Source: Verrucomicrobiota bacterium
Lineage (GTDB): Bacteria; Verrucomicrobiota; Kiritimatiellia; JAAZAB01
Assembly (NCBI GenBank): GCA_018896395.1
Contig: JAHIMN010000001.1
Location: 1-8,354 of the forward strand
Reading direction: 5' to 3'
DNA length: 8,354 bases
Made by a program: the position numbers and the translations under genes. Under the pieces are notes generated by a model. It saw nothing but the letters and a program-made list of their open reading frames with translations, did no database searches and had not been told where the DNA came from. Each line of letters begins with the position of its first letter. Positions within the stretch are counted from its first letter, which is position 1. This document shows positions 1 through 5,053 of this stretch, piece by piece.

Positions 1-21
1 AATAGAATTAATGAAAACGGT

Positions 22-78
22 GTAGGAGCGCCACCCCGCTGGCGCGAAGAAATCGCCTCGACGGGGCGAGGCTCCTAC
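22..78. repeat. Palindromic intergenic repeat with a three-way-junction fold
   Basis: The outer arms GTAGGAGC (22-29) and GCTCCTAC (71-78) are perfectly complementary. They enclose two further perfect inverted repeats: GCGCCA/TGGCGC (28-33 with 40-45) and GCCTCG/CGAGGC (55-60 with 67-72). As RNA or extruded DNA this could form a stem with two hairpin arms, although the arms share a few bases, so not all pairs form at once. It lies outside any gene and has no T-tract, so it does not look like a terminator. Its role is unknown. It resembles short dispersed palindromic repeats of the REP/MITE type. Confidence 0.7.
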
Positions 79-84
79 GCAATT

Positions 85-111
85 TGGGTTGCGGGCATAG
101 TCCGCATTGGG
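85..111 (+). repeat. Short hairpin repeat, copy 1 of 3 (GCGGGCATAG type)
   Basis: A TTGGGTTGCGGGCATAG core followed by TCCGCATTGG contains the hairpin GCGGG/TCCGC (91-95 with 101-105, one G-T pair). Related sequences occur at 1504-1530 and 5024-5050, each time in the plus orientation and upstream of a gene start. In the other two places the motif forms the right end of a larger palindromic element. Here it follows the three-arm repeat at 22-78 instead, so it behaves as a separable module. Confidence 0.7.
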
Positions 112-124
112 GAATAAAAAACCG

Positions 125-175
125 GTAACCGCTGAACCGTGAACCGCTTAACCGTGAACCCTTGAACCTTGAACC
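125..175. repeat. Degenerate short tandem repeat, consensus about GNTGAACC
   Basis: Seven consecutive units end in AACC: GTAACC, GCTGAACC, GTGAACC, GCTTAACC, GTGAACC, CTTGAACC and TTGAACC. The units are 6 to 8 bases long with substitutions, as expected for a decayed microsatellite. The array ends 26 bases before the ATG at 201, so it sits in the likely 5' leader of that gene. A TTG inside the last units is in frame with the gene. The ribosome binding site lies downstream of it, so the repeat is treated as non-coding. Confidence 0.75.
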
Positions 176-200
176 ATGCCTAAAAAGGAGAAGCTGTGCT

Positions 201-1214
201 ATGCAGATCAAAACCTTTATCGTGATCGGCGAAAACATTCACTGCACGCGCGTGCTGAAGCGCGATGGCAACCTGGTGGACGCCGCCGCACACGTTATTC
301 GCTATGACGATGGCGGCAAGAAGAAAACATTGCCCATTCCCGAAATTTTGTTAAAAAACGCCGATTGGGAAAACGGAAAAATCAAGCACTGCGTCGCGGC
401 GATCTGGCAGGGGCTGAACGGACAGGGGCCCGCGCAGGAAGCCGGCCGCGATTACCTGCGGGTCATGGCGGCCAAGCAGGAGCAGGCCGGGGCTTCGTTC
501 CTCGATGTGAACGTGGATGAATTCAGCATGGATTTGCCGGAACGGATCAAGGCCATGCAGTGGACGGCGGCGCTGGTCCAGGGCGCCTCCCGCCTGCCGC
601 TCAGCATTGATTCCTCCAACAGCGATATCATGCGCGCCGGCCTGAAAGCCTGCGAGCAGGCCCGCGGTCGGCCGATGGTCAACTCCATTTCCCTGGAGCG
701 CATCGGGCTCCTGGGCGCGGTGGCCGAATATAAACCGGCCGTGGTGGCCTCCGCCGCCGGCGAAAAGGGCCTGCCTGCTACCACGCAGGAACGCCTGGAT
801 AACCTGGGACGGCTGATCCCGCAGTTGACGGCCAAGGGCATCCAGATGGATTGGATTCACGTGGACCCGCTTGTTTATACGATTTCCACGGACCCGAACA
901 ACGGCAAGATGTTTTTGGCCGCCGTGCAGGCGATCCGGGCAAAGTACGGCCCCGCCATTCATATTATCGGCGGCTTGAGCAATGTGTCCTTCGGCATGCC
1001 CGCCCGCAAGCTGATCAACCAGGCCTTCGCTTATCTGTCGGTGGAAGCCGGCGGCGATGGCGGCATTGTGGATCCGCTCCAGATCAATGCCAAAATCCTC
1101 CAGGGATTGGACACAAAAGCGGAGCCGTTCCAGCTGGCCAAGGCGCTCCTGCTGGGCGCGGACGAGTTTGGCATGAATTTCATTGCCGCTCATCGCGAAG
1201 GCAAACTCGGGTAG
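201..1214 (+). CDS. Pterin-binding methyltransferase-like protein (methyltetrahydrofolate:corrinoid methyltransferase / DHPS-fold family)
   Basis: A 337-residue soluble protein with the TIM-barrel signatures of the pterin-binding family (DHPS, MetH folate domain, AcsE/MtvB-type methyltransferases). Visible motifs are IGENIH (9-14), FLDVNVD (100-106), SIDSSN (135-140), VNSIS (160-164), VDPLV (221-225) and GGLSNVSFG (257-265). The last matches the NVSFG loop of methyltetrahydrofolate methyltransferases better than dihydropteroate synthases. The ATG at 201 is chosen because AAGGAG (185-190) stands 10 bases upstream; a longer TTG-start reading would begin inside the tandem repeat. Family members bind methyltetrahydrofolate and pass its methyl group to a corrinoid protein, but no corrinoid-binding or reactivating gene is in the window. 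The N-terminal segment of about 70 residues before the barrel core has no recognised role. The fold is secure; the substrate and methyl acceptor are inferred. Confidence 0.85.
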   Translation: MQIKTFIVIGENIHCTRVLKRDGNLVDAAAHVIRYDDGGKKKTLPIPEILLKNADWENGKIKHCVAAIWQGLNGQGPAQEAGRDYLRVMAAKQEQAGASFLDVNVDEFSMDLPERIKAMQWTAALVQGASRLPLSIDSSNSDIMRAGLKACEQARGRPMVNSISLERIGLLGAVAEYKPAVVASAAGEKGLPATTQERLDNLGRLIPQLTAKGIQMDWIHVDPLVYTISTDPNNGKMFLAAVQAIRAKYGPAIHIIGGLSNVSFGMPARKLINQAFAYLSVEAGGDGGIVDPLQINAKILQGLDTKAEPFQLAKALLLGADEFGMNFIAAHREGKLG

Positions 1215-1286
1215 GGCGGAAGAAAGAGTGATCAGTGATCAGTTGAGATCTGCCCCTTCCATATATAATCATAGCATTTGCGATAT

Positions 1287-1530
1287 ATCGGGCGTAGCGC
1301 GGCGCGAAGCCCGATGCTACCGTGTGGCGAATTCGGTTTCCGCCGGAGGCGGATTCGAAAAAACAAGGCAATCCCGCTTAAGAGCGGGACAGGGCTTGGG
1401 CCGTCACGCTGAGGGCGACATATGGTCCAAGATTTATCCCGCGTTTCGCGGGATCGCCGCTGCCTTTTTCGAACCGAACTCGACACACTGCCGAGAGAGA
1501 TACTTGAATTACGGGCATAGCCCGCGTTAG
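1287..1530. repeat. Composite palindromic element, copy A
   Basis: This fills most of the 1215-1553 gap; outside it I see only an ATCAGTGATCAGT repeat near 1235. In order: an ATCGGGC/GCCCGAT inverted repeat (1287-1293 with 1309-1315) around a GTAGC...GCGAAG module; left terminal arm TGTGGCGAATTCGGTT (1323-1338); hairpin TCCGCC-GGA-GGCGGA (1339-1353); TTCGAAAAAA; hairpin TCCCGCT/AGCGGGA (1372-1389); inner arms CTTGGGCC/GGTCCAAG (1395-1402 with 1424-1431); hairpin ATCCCGCG/CGCGGGAT (1436-1454); right terminal arm complementary to the left arm (1463-1487); and the short hairpin repeat at 1504-1530. Copy B (4805-5050) has the same ends and order but lacks the two hairpins at 1372 and 1436. No coding capacity is evident, so a non-autonomous MITE-like or REP-like element is the best description. 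Confidence 0.8.
1504..1530 (+). repeat. Short hairpin repeat, copy 2 of 3
   Basis: CGGGCATAGCCCG (1512-1524) is a 4-bp stem with a CATAG loop. It sits in a TTGAATTACGGG context that matches TTGGGTTGCGGG of the other copies. It forms the right end of composite element A and lies 24 bases before the PH-domain gene start. There is no T-run after it, so it is not a typical terminator. Confidence 0.7.
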
Positions 1531-1553
1531 GCCATGCGATCCGGAGGGCGGCG

Positions 1554-1934
1554 ATGTTCGAGAATGATGATGAGTTGTTGCTGGAAGTGGAGCCATCCTG
1601 GTGGCATTACTTCTGGTACCTGGTGTTCGGGTGGCTGTTGATCCCGCTCGTGATCGCGCTCTGGAAGCAGGCCAGTCTGACCTTGCGCGTGTACCCGGAC
1701 CGGGTCGTGCTGGAAACCGGGCTCGTCAGCAAGCGCGTTGTGGATCTGGCGATAACGGACATCAATACGGTTGAAATTATCCAGTCGTTTTTCCAGCGGC
1801 TGTGCCGGATCGGCGATATCAAGATGGCCACTTCGGGCGTGGAAGGCTATGAGATGGTCGCCCGTGGCTTGCCGAATCCCAAACGGATTAATGAAGTCGT
1901 TGCCGCCCAACGCCGGAAATTGATGAAAATCTGA
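1554..1934 (+). CDS. Small membrane protein with bacterial PH domain (YdbS/bPH2 type)
   Basis: A 126-residue protein. An acidic N-terminus (DDELLLEVEP) leads to one long hydrophobic segment at about 19-37, which may be a single helix or a tight hairpin. A cytoplasmic domain follows with the bPH2 pattern: a strand LTLRVYPDRVVLETGLVSKR (42-61), the turn region ITDINTVEI (67-75), then QSFFQRLCRIGDI (77-89) and MATSG (91-95). The pattern '(q)s.fqRl.riGdi.m.TsG' is typical of the YdbS/YdbT family (PF03703, by recall). The start is supported by CGGAGGG (1542-1548), 5 bases before ATG. The family's molecular role is poorly known, with membrane or envelope functions suggested. No partner gene lies next to it, and the gene is flanked by repeats on both sides. 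Confidence 0.82.
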   Translation: MFENDDELLLEVEPSWWHYFWYLVFGWLLIPLVIALWKQASLTLRVYPDRVVLETGLVSKRVVDLAITDINTVEIIQSFFQRLCRIGDIKMATSGVEGYEMVARGLPNPKRINEVVAAQRRKLMKI

Positions 1935-1984
1935 ACGGAAGAGAAGATTTGACCACGCGCGGCGCGTGGCTGGCCACGGACTTG

Positions 1985-2001
1985 TCACGCCAAAGGCGTG
2001 A
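1985..2001. repeat. Hairpin TCACGCC-AAA-GGCGTGA
   Basis: A perfect 7-bp stem with a 3-base loop lies 51 bases after the PH-domain gene stop. The bases after it (TTGCACTGAC) contain no T-run, so an intrinsic terminator is not supported. It is one of several different hairpins packed into the 1935-2222 gap. Confidence 0.6.
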
Positions 2002-2015
2002 TTGCACTGACATGT

Positions 2016-2046
2016 CTCGGCGTAGCCGCCGCGACGAAGACGGATG
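2016..2046 (+). repeat. GTAGC...GCGAAG module, diverged copy
   Basis: CGGCGTAGCCGCC followed by GCGACGAAGACGGATG matches the module seen at 1290-1316, 2444-2464 and 4809-4834 (GTAGC, short spacer, GCGAAG, then a C/G-rich arm and usually GATG). All four copies have the same orientation. The arms flanking the core are mutually complementary in the better-preserved copies, so each can form a short hairpin. Confidence 0.5.
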
Positions 2047-2047
2047 G

Positions 2048-2116
2048 CACGGATGAGAATAAAGAATGATTGGATTAGTTTGCCCTATATCCGTGTTATC
2101 CGTGTTCATCCGTGGT
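2048..2116. repeat. ATCCGTG-type repeat with inverted arms
   Basis: Three direct units, ATCCGTGTT (2089-2097), ATCCGTGTTC (2098-2107) and ATCCGTGGT (2108-2116), lie downstream of an inverted copy. CACGGATGA (2048-2056) is the exact complement of TCATCCGTG (2106-2114), giving a 9-bp stem around 49 bases. From general knowledge, repeats of this ATCCGTGTTCATCCGTG type are scattered through genomes of several environmental bacterial phyla and generate spurious ORFs on both strands. I see no gene here. Confidence 0.7.
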
Positions 2117-2128
2117 ATCATGCCATAG

Positions 2129-2157
2129 GCAGATCCGCCTCTGGCGGAAAAATCTGC
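2129..2157. repeat. Nested hairpin GCAGAT / TCCGCC-TCT-GGCGGA / ATCTGC
   Basis: An outer inverted repeat GCAGAT/ATCTGC (2129-2134 with 2152-2157) encloses a TCCGCC/GGCGGA stem (2134-2139 with 2143-2148). The same TCCGCC/GGCGGA stem appears inside both composite elements (1339-1353 and 4857-4871), so it is a reused module. It lies 66 bases before thiS and has no T-tract. No thiamine-pyrophosphate riboswitch core motifs were recognised between it and thiS. Confidence 0.65.
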
Positions 2158-2222
2158 TCAGAAAAACAAGATATTGTGACGGATAGTAGAACGGGAACCA
2201 CGGACTTTGCGAGGGATGGGAA

Positions 2223-2423
2223 ATGCACTTGATTCTGAACGGCGAAACGATCGAGCAGCCCAGACCGTGCTCGCTGGAGGCTCTCCTGCGGGAGCTGAAG
2301 CTAAAGGCCGAACGTGTGGCGACGGTCGTGAACGACGATGTTGTGCCCTCCAGTCTGCGCGCCGCGCGCCAGGTACAGGAAGGCGACCGGATCGAAATCC
2401 TGACCTTCGCCGGAGGCGGGTAG
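2223..2423 (+). CDS. thiS: ThiS, sulfur carrier protein of thiamine thiazole synthesis
   Basis: A 66-residue ubiquitin-like protein, the usual size for ThiS. It begins with a short strand containing NGE (6-8). It carries the family signature VVNDDVVPSS (35-44), followed by VQEGDRIEILTF (51-62), and ends in Gly-Gly-Gly. The C-terminal glycine is adenylated by ThiF/MoeB-type enzymes and converted to a thiocarboxylate that donates sulfur to ThiG. ATG is preceded by GAGGG (2211-2215) at 7 bases. MoaD-like proteins share the fold, but the size, the VN..VVP signature and the thiG gene downstream favour ThiS. It would normally sit beside thiG; here 2.6 kb of other DNA intervenes. No thiF, thiH or thiO is in the window. 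Confidence 0.92.
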   Translation: MHLILNGETIEQPRPCSLEALLRELKLKAERVATVVNDDVVPSSLRAARQVQEGDRIEILTFAGGG

Positions 2424-2443
2424 GGCAGACGACGGCCTGCCCA

Positions 2444-2464
2444 CCGTAGCTTTAGCGAAGGCGG
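2444..2464 (+). repeat. CCGTAGCTTTAGCGAAGGCGG module, left border of insert
   Basis: This 21-base module lies 20 bases after the thiS stop. Its match at 4809-4831 (CCGTAGCTTCTTAGCGAAG followed by GCGG) is in the same orientation and differs mainly by two extra bases. The pair brackets the two AT-richer genes that separate thiS from thiG. Repeats of this kind are known to me as dispersed intergenic sequences in environmental genomes. No other feature is visible in 2424-2531; TTGACA at 2504-2509 has no matching -10. Confidence 0.65.
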
Positions 2465-2531
2465 GACGACAGACGGGAAACAGAAGTCGCTATAGCACCG
2501 CGGTTGACACCGACGTTGGACAAGAGACCAC

Positions 2532-3116
2532 ATGAGCCCGAATCAGGAAGAATCGCAATCCGATGATGTCGCCCAATGGAAAAGCGAAGAAAGACGCGAG
2601 CTCTGGAGCCGTCTGATCCGTTGGGGAGTTGGTGTCCCCCTGGTTCTGTTCTCGTATCCATGGCTTGGATGGTTCGGCCCATTCCTCGTGGTTTTGGGCA
2701 GCATCCTCATAGCGCGTGATATCGCGGGATATTTCGCCACCAAGTTCGCGGGAAATATTATCTGGACTCATCACGATGGCAAACCAAAACCTATCTACGG
2801 CATTCCACGATCACTCGCCGCCAAAGGGAGATATGCGGAGGCGGAAAAGGAATACGAAAATATTATTCAGGAATTCCCGAATGAGGTGAAGCCTCATATT
2901 GAAATGATTAATATTGCGATAGTAAGATTAAATGACGCCGAACTGGCAGAACAATTGTATCAAAGAGGAATGGGGCTCCTCCAGGATCCCGATGACCGCG
3001 AGATGCTTACCAGGATGTATGCGGCGATACGGACGCGACTCAAGCGTAGAGATAAATACAATAGGAAACCTGTTCCTCTTGAAAAACTGGAGAAAAAAGG
3101 CTCAATTAGAGCGTGA
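2532..3116 (+). CDS. Membrane-anchored TPR-like protein of unknown function
   Basis: A 194-residue protein I do not recognise as a named family. A charged, Glu-rich N-terminus (1-28) is followed by a hydrophobic stretch at about 31-62 broken by SYPWLGWFGP, which suggests a membrane hairpin or one long helix. The soluble part starts near residue 75. IPRSLAAKGRYAEAEKEYEN (91-110) has the spacing of a tetratricopeptide repeat (A at 96-97, Y101, A103, Y108), and a weaker second repeat covers about 123-150 (ELAEQLYQRG). The C-terminus is basic (KRRDKYNRK). Only a weak AAGAG (2522-2526) precedes ATG 2532. Base composition is more AT-rich than thiS and thiG, consistent with insertion between them. 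A scaffold or protein-binding role is all that can be inferred. Confidence 0.75.
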   Translation: MSPNQEESQSDDVAQWKSEERRELWSRLIRWGVGVPLVLFSYPWLGWFGPFLVVLGSILIARDIAGYFATKFAGNIIWTHHDGKPKPIYGIPRSLAAKGRYAEAEKEYENIIQEFPNEVKPHIEMINIAIVRLNDAELAEQLYQRGMGLLQDPDDREMLTRMYAAIRTRLKRRDKYNRKPVPLEKLEKKGSIRA

Positions 3117-3238
3117 CTGACACAAACTGTGGCGATGACTTATGTCGAACCCGGCCTTGCTCCCTACATCGCAGTAGCCGCGCCGAGGGTGAAAGACATC
3201 GTTGGGCTGGCGATAAAATCTAGATCTGGAGGGTTGCT

Positions 3239-4684
3239 GTGCGGGTAAAATTCATTATTGGTTGGTTGTATGCTATTATTCTTTGTCTCATCTATGGCTT
3301 ACTGCTATCTGCCTACGGCTGCTTGCTTCGCTTTCACGACCACTTTTACGACACGCGATCATCATTTCTTCCTCATCTCTTTCTCGCACTGCCTGCCGTA
3401 TTCATCGGATGCTGCTTTGGCGTATCCTGGTTCTGTCGGAAACGCAATTTGGATTCGCGGGGTCATTGGCGTTTTGCTCTTCTGGTTCTTCTGACGATTC
3501 CCATTGCCTGCCTAATGCACGATGCATTACCAATTGAACACGACTACAGCATGAGGGACATCGTGCCGGGAGATCAGAAGATACTTGCAAGCTATGACAC
3601 CTTGATGTTGTTTCGGAAAGAGGGGAGCATGAAAGTCGAAACAACATCCGATTATCCGCAACTTCTGACCAATGACTTTGCAAATCTTATAACCAACGCC
3701 CTTGCATATTCCGAATCAATATCTCATGCGTGGGACAGCATTGCGGAAGCACGTTCAGTCATCGAGAAGCTGGATACATATCCAGGTATTGCCGACCTGA
3801 CACCCCAAGTACAGTTGGGTCCAAACACGCCCATCCTGAACTTCATGACACTTCGTTCTATTTCTTTGACATATGCGGCATTCGCCAACCTCAAGACAGC
3901 AGAAGGACATCCCGAAGAAGGTGTTCAACATCTGGCAAAATTCCAGAGCGTTGCCAGGAAAGCTCTGCCCCATTCGGCTATTCTTATCGACAAGATGATA
4001 TGGATGGCGATAGCTAACAATAACATCAAGGCCGCCTTCGCAATTCTTCAGCAGCCGCAATGTACTCCCGAAACCCTGAAGATACTGAAGGAAGCCTTCC
4101 CCCCCATCTCCGAAGAAGACGTCTCTCTACGCCGTGTGTTCATTGGGGAATACGTGTGGCGAAAAACATTATTTGGGGCTGAGTTGAGACCAAGCACCTT
4201 TCTCGATGCTTTCGTCATGACCAGGGTCGGGGTGCTTCCCAAGTCACCATCATTCTTTCGCAAAGCCGCATCTTCTTTTGTCTATTATCTGACATTCAGG
4301 AAGAACCGCACGTTCAGGGATTTCCGCAAATACAACGACCTCCTTGTTGAAGGTGCCAGCAGGCACCCTCCCGATATGTCACAAGCCAACAGATTCATGG
4401 ATGACTATGGTCGGCATCCAGATATTCGCAATTTGGGCGGATGGTGTCTGGTCTCCATGGCAATGCCGAGTTACATGCGGGCTTCCGGAACTGCTGTCAA
4501 AACAAAGATATTGAGCGACCTTCTGGCCATTGAAATTGGAAACCGCTTGAACCAGCCGGTGGTTCTCGATGACTACTACTCCGCTGGTCCTTACGGGCGT
4601 GATAAACGAACGGGGCGAGTCTTTTCGGTCGGCCCCGACAAGAAGCCGAACACAGATGATGATATCGTACTGGGAAAGAATTAG
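3239..4684 (+). CDS. Three-helix membrane protein with pseudopilin-G-like C-terminal tail, function unknown
   Basis: A 481-residue protein starting at GTG, chosen because GGAGGG (3228-3233) lies 5 bases upstream. The N-terminus has three hydrophobic segments (about 6-29, 43-65 and 78-97). A long, mostly helical soluble domain follows with no motif I can name. The end is distinctive: a segment TAVKTKILSDLLAIEIGNRL (418-437), DDYYSAGPYGRDKRTGR (444-460), then FSVGPDKKPNTDDDI (462-476). The 'S(V/L)G.D.....DDI' ending resembles type II secretion major pseudopilins. By recall, it also resembles large membrane proteins common in planctomycetes and relatives that end '(Y)SVGPDG.DDGG'. It has no prepilin leader, so it is not itself a pilin. 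Its G+C is clearly lower than thiG (23 of 60 bases at 3661-3720 against about 40 of 60 at 5461-5520). It probably belongs with the TPR-like gene upstream, 122 bases away. Confidence 0.78.
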   Translation: MRVKFIIGWLYAIILCLIYGLLLSAYGCLLRFHDHFYDTRSSFLPHLFLALPAVFIGCCFGVSWFCRKRNLDSRGHWRFALLVLLTIPIACLMHDALPIEHDYSMRDIVPGDQKILASYDTLMLFRKEGSMKVETTSDYPQLLTNDFANLITNALAYSESISHAWDSIAEARSVIEKLDTYPGIADLTPQVQLGPNTPILNFMTLRSISLTYAAFANLKTAEGHPEEGVQHLAKFQSVARKALPHSAILIDKMIWMAIANNNIKAAFAILQQPQCTPETLKILKEAFPPISEEDVSLRRVFIGEYVWRKTLFGAELRPSTFLDAFVMTRVGVLPKSPSFFRKAASSFVYYLTFRKNRTFRDFRKYNDLLVEGASRHPPDMSQANRFMDDYGRHPDIRNLGGWCLVSMAMPSYMRASGTAVKTKILSDLLAIEIGNRLNQPVVLDDYYSAGPYGRDKRTGRVFSVGPDKKPNTDDDIVLGKN

Positions 4685-4804
4685 TGCTTTATCCGTCAGA
4701 AACTGCTATAAAAACAAGAAAATCCCGCGTTGTTTTCATAAGTCATTGCAAGGCAACAAGGGATATAACAATCATCAACCGCCGATTTGCACGATAGTGA
4801 TTTG
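4685..4804. other. Non-coding gap after the insert genes
   Basis: These 120 AT-rich bases follow the stop of the large membrane-protein gene. They contain no convincing ORF, promoter or hairpin with T-tract. A direct CAAGG/CAACAAGG similarity is too short to interpret. The rest of the gap up to thiG is occupied by composite element B. Confidence 0.5.
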
Positions 4805-5050
4805 TCCGCCGTAGCTTCTTAGCGAAGGCGGATGCCACCATGTGTCGAATTCGGTTTCCGCCGGAGGCGGATTCGAAAAAGCAAGGTCAGCTTGGGTCGA
4901 ATGCGGGCGCGCCGTGTGCAGCGCTATACTTTTGTATGCGCAAGCGCGGCAAACCCGCAGGCGGCCCAAGATCGCCGCCGCCTTTTTCGAACCGAATTCG
5001 ACACACTGCCGTGAGAGAACATACTTGGGTTGCGGGCAAAACCCGCGTTG
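4805..5050. repeat. Composite palindromic element, copy B
   Basis: A second copy of the element at 1287-1530, in the same orientation. In order: TCCGCC...GGCGGA arms (4805-4810 with 4827-4832) around a GTAGC...GCGAAG module; left terminal arm TGTGTCGAATTCGGTT (4841-4856); hairpin TCCGCC-GGA-GGCGGA (4857-4871); TTCGAAAAAGCAAGG; inner arms CTTGGG/CCCAAG (4891-4896 with 4965-4970); nested TGCGGG/CCCGCA (4902-4907 with 4954-4959); central GCGC-ATAC/GTAT-GCGC hairpin (4921-4941, one bulged T); right terminal arm (4981-5005), an exact complement of the left arm once the TCCGCC hairpin and one T are removed; and the short hairpin repeat (5024-5050). The centre differs completely from copy A while the ends agree, the pattern of a mobile or recombining non-autonomous palindrome. 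Confidence 0.82.
5024..5050 (+). repeat. Short hairpin repeat, copy 3 of 3, at the thiG start
   Basis: GCGGG-CAAAA-CCCGC (5032-5046) is a perfect 5-bp stem in the TTGGGTTGCGGG...CCGCGTTGG context shared with 85-111 and 1504-1530. It ends four bases before the thiG ATG at 5054. Hairpin and flank therefore occupy the place where a ribosome binding site is expected. A TTG at 5030 is in frame with thiG, but the repeat origin of that stretch argues against its use. Confidence 0.75.
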
Positions 5051-5053
5051 GAA

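Noticed and set aside
8..238. Minus-strand frame over the left intergenic repeats
   Set aside because: The translation is a repetitive product of the AACC tandem repeat and the palindrome (GSRFKGSRLSGSRFSGYRF), not a protein.
351..1193. 280-codon open frame on the minus strand
   Set aside because: It lies wholly antisense to the methyltransferase gene, whose motifs are conserved. The reading has low complexity rich in G, H and R, typical of a shadow frame in G+C-rich DNA.
1436..1470. Intrinsic terminator: strong ATCCCGCG/CGCGGGAT hairpin followed by CCTTTTTCG
   Set aside because: The T-run is 10 bases after the stem and belongs to the conserved terminal arm of the palindromic element. Copy B has the same T-run without the hairpin.
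1183..1530. Open frame through composite element A, and similar frames through element B
   Set aside because: Their translations read through hairpins and share the repeat-derived phrase AAFFEPNSTHCRER in both copies, so they reflect the repeat, not genes.
1888..2121. Minus-strand frame containing NTDNTDIGQTNPI
   Set aside because: It is the translated ATCCGTG repeat, a common source of false hypothetical proteins.
2130..2222. Thiamine-pyrophosphate riboswitch before thiS
   Set aside because: I could not find the CTGAGA and related conserved core motifs. The structure there is an unrelated repeat hairpin.
2504..2531. Promoter before the TPR-like gene (TTGACA at 2504)
   Set aside because: No -10-like sequence lies at 15-19 bases; the downstream bases are the start region of the gene.
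22..5050. CRISPR-like array from repeated palindromes
   Set aside because: Copies are kilobases apart, differ in length and have no regular spacers or cas genes.
5030..5053. Upstream TTG start for thiG giving eight extra residues
   Set aside because: The added residues come from the repeat hairpin, and ThiG normally begins at the MDTLTIG position.
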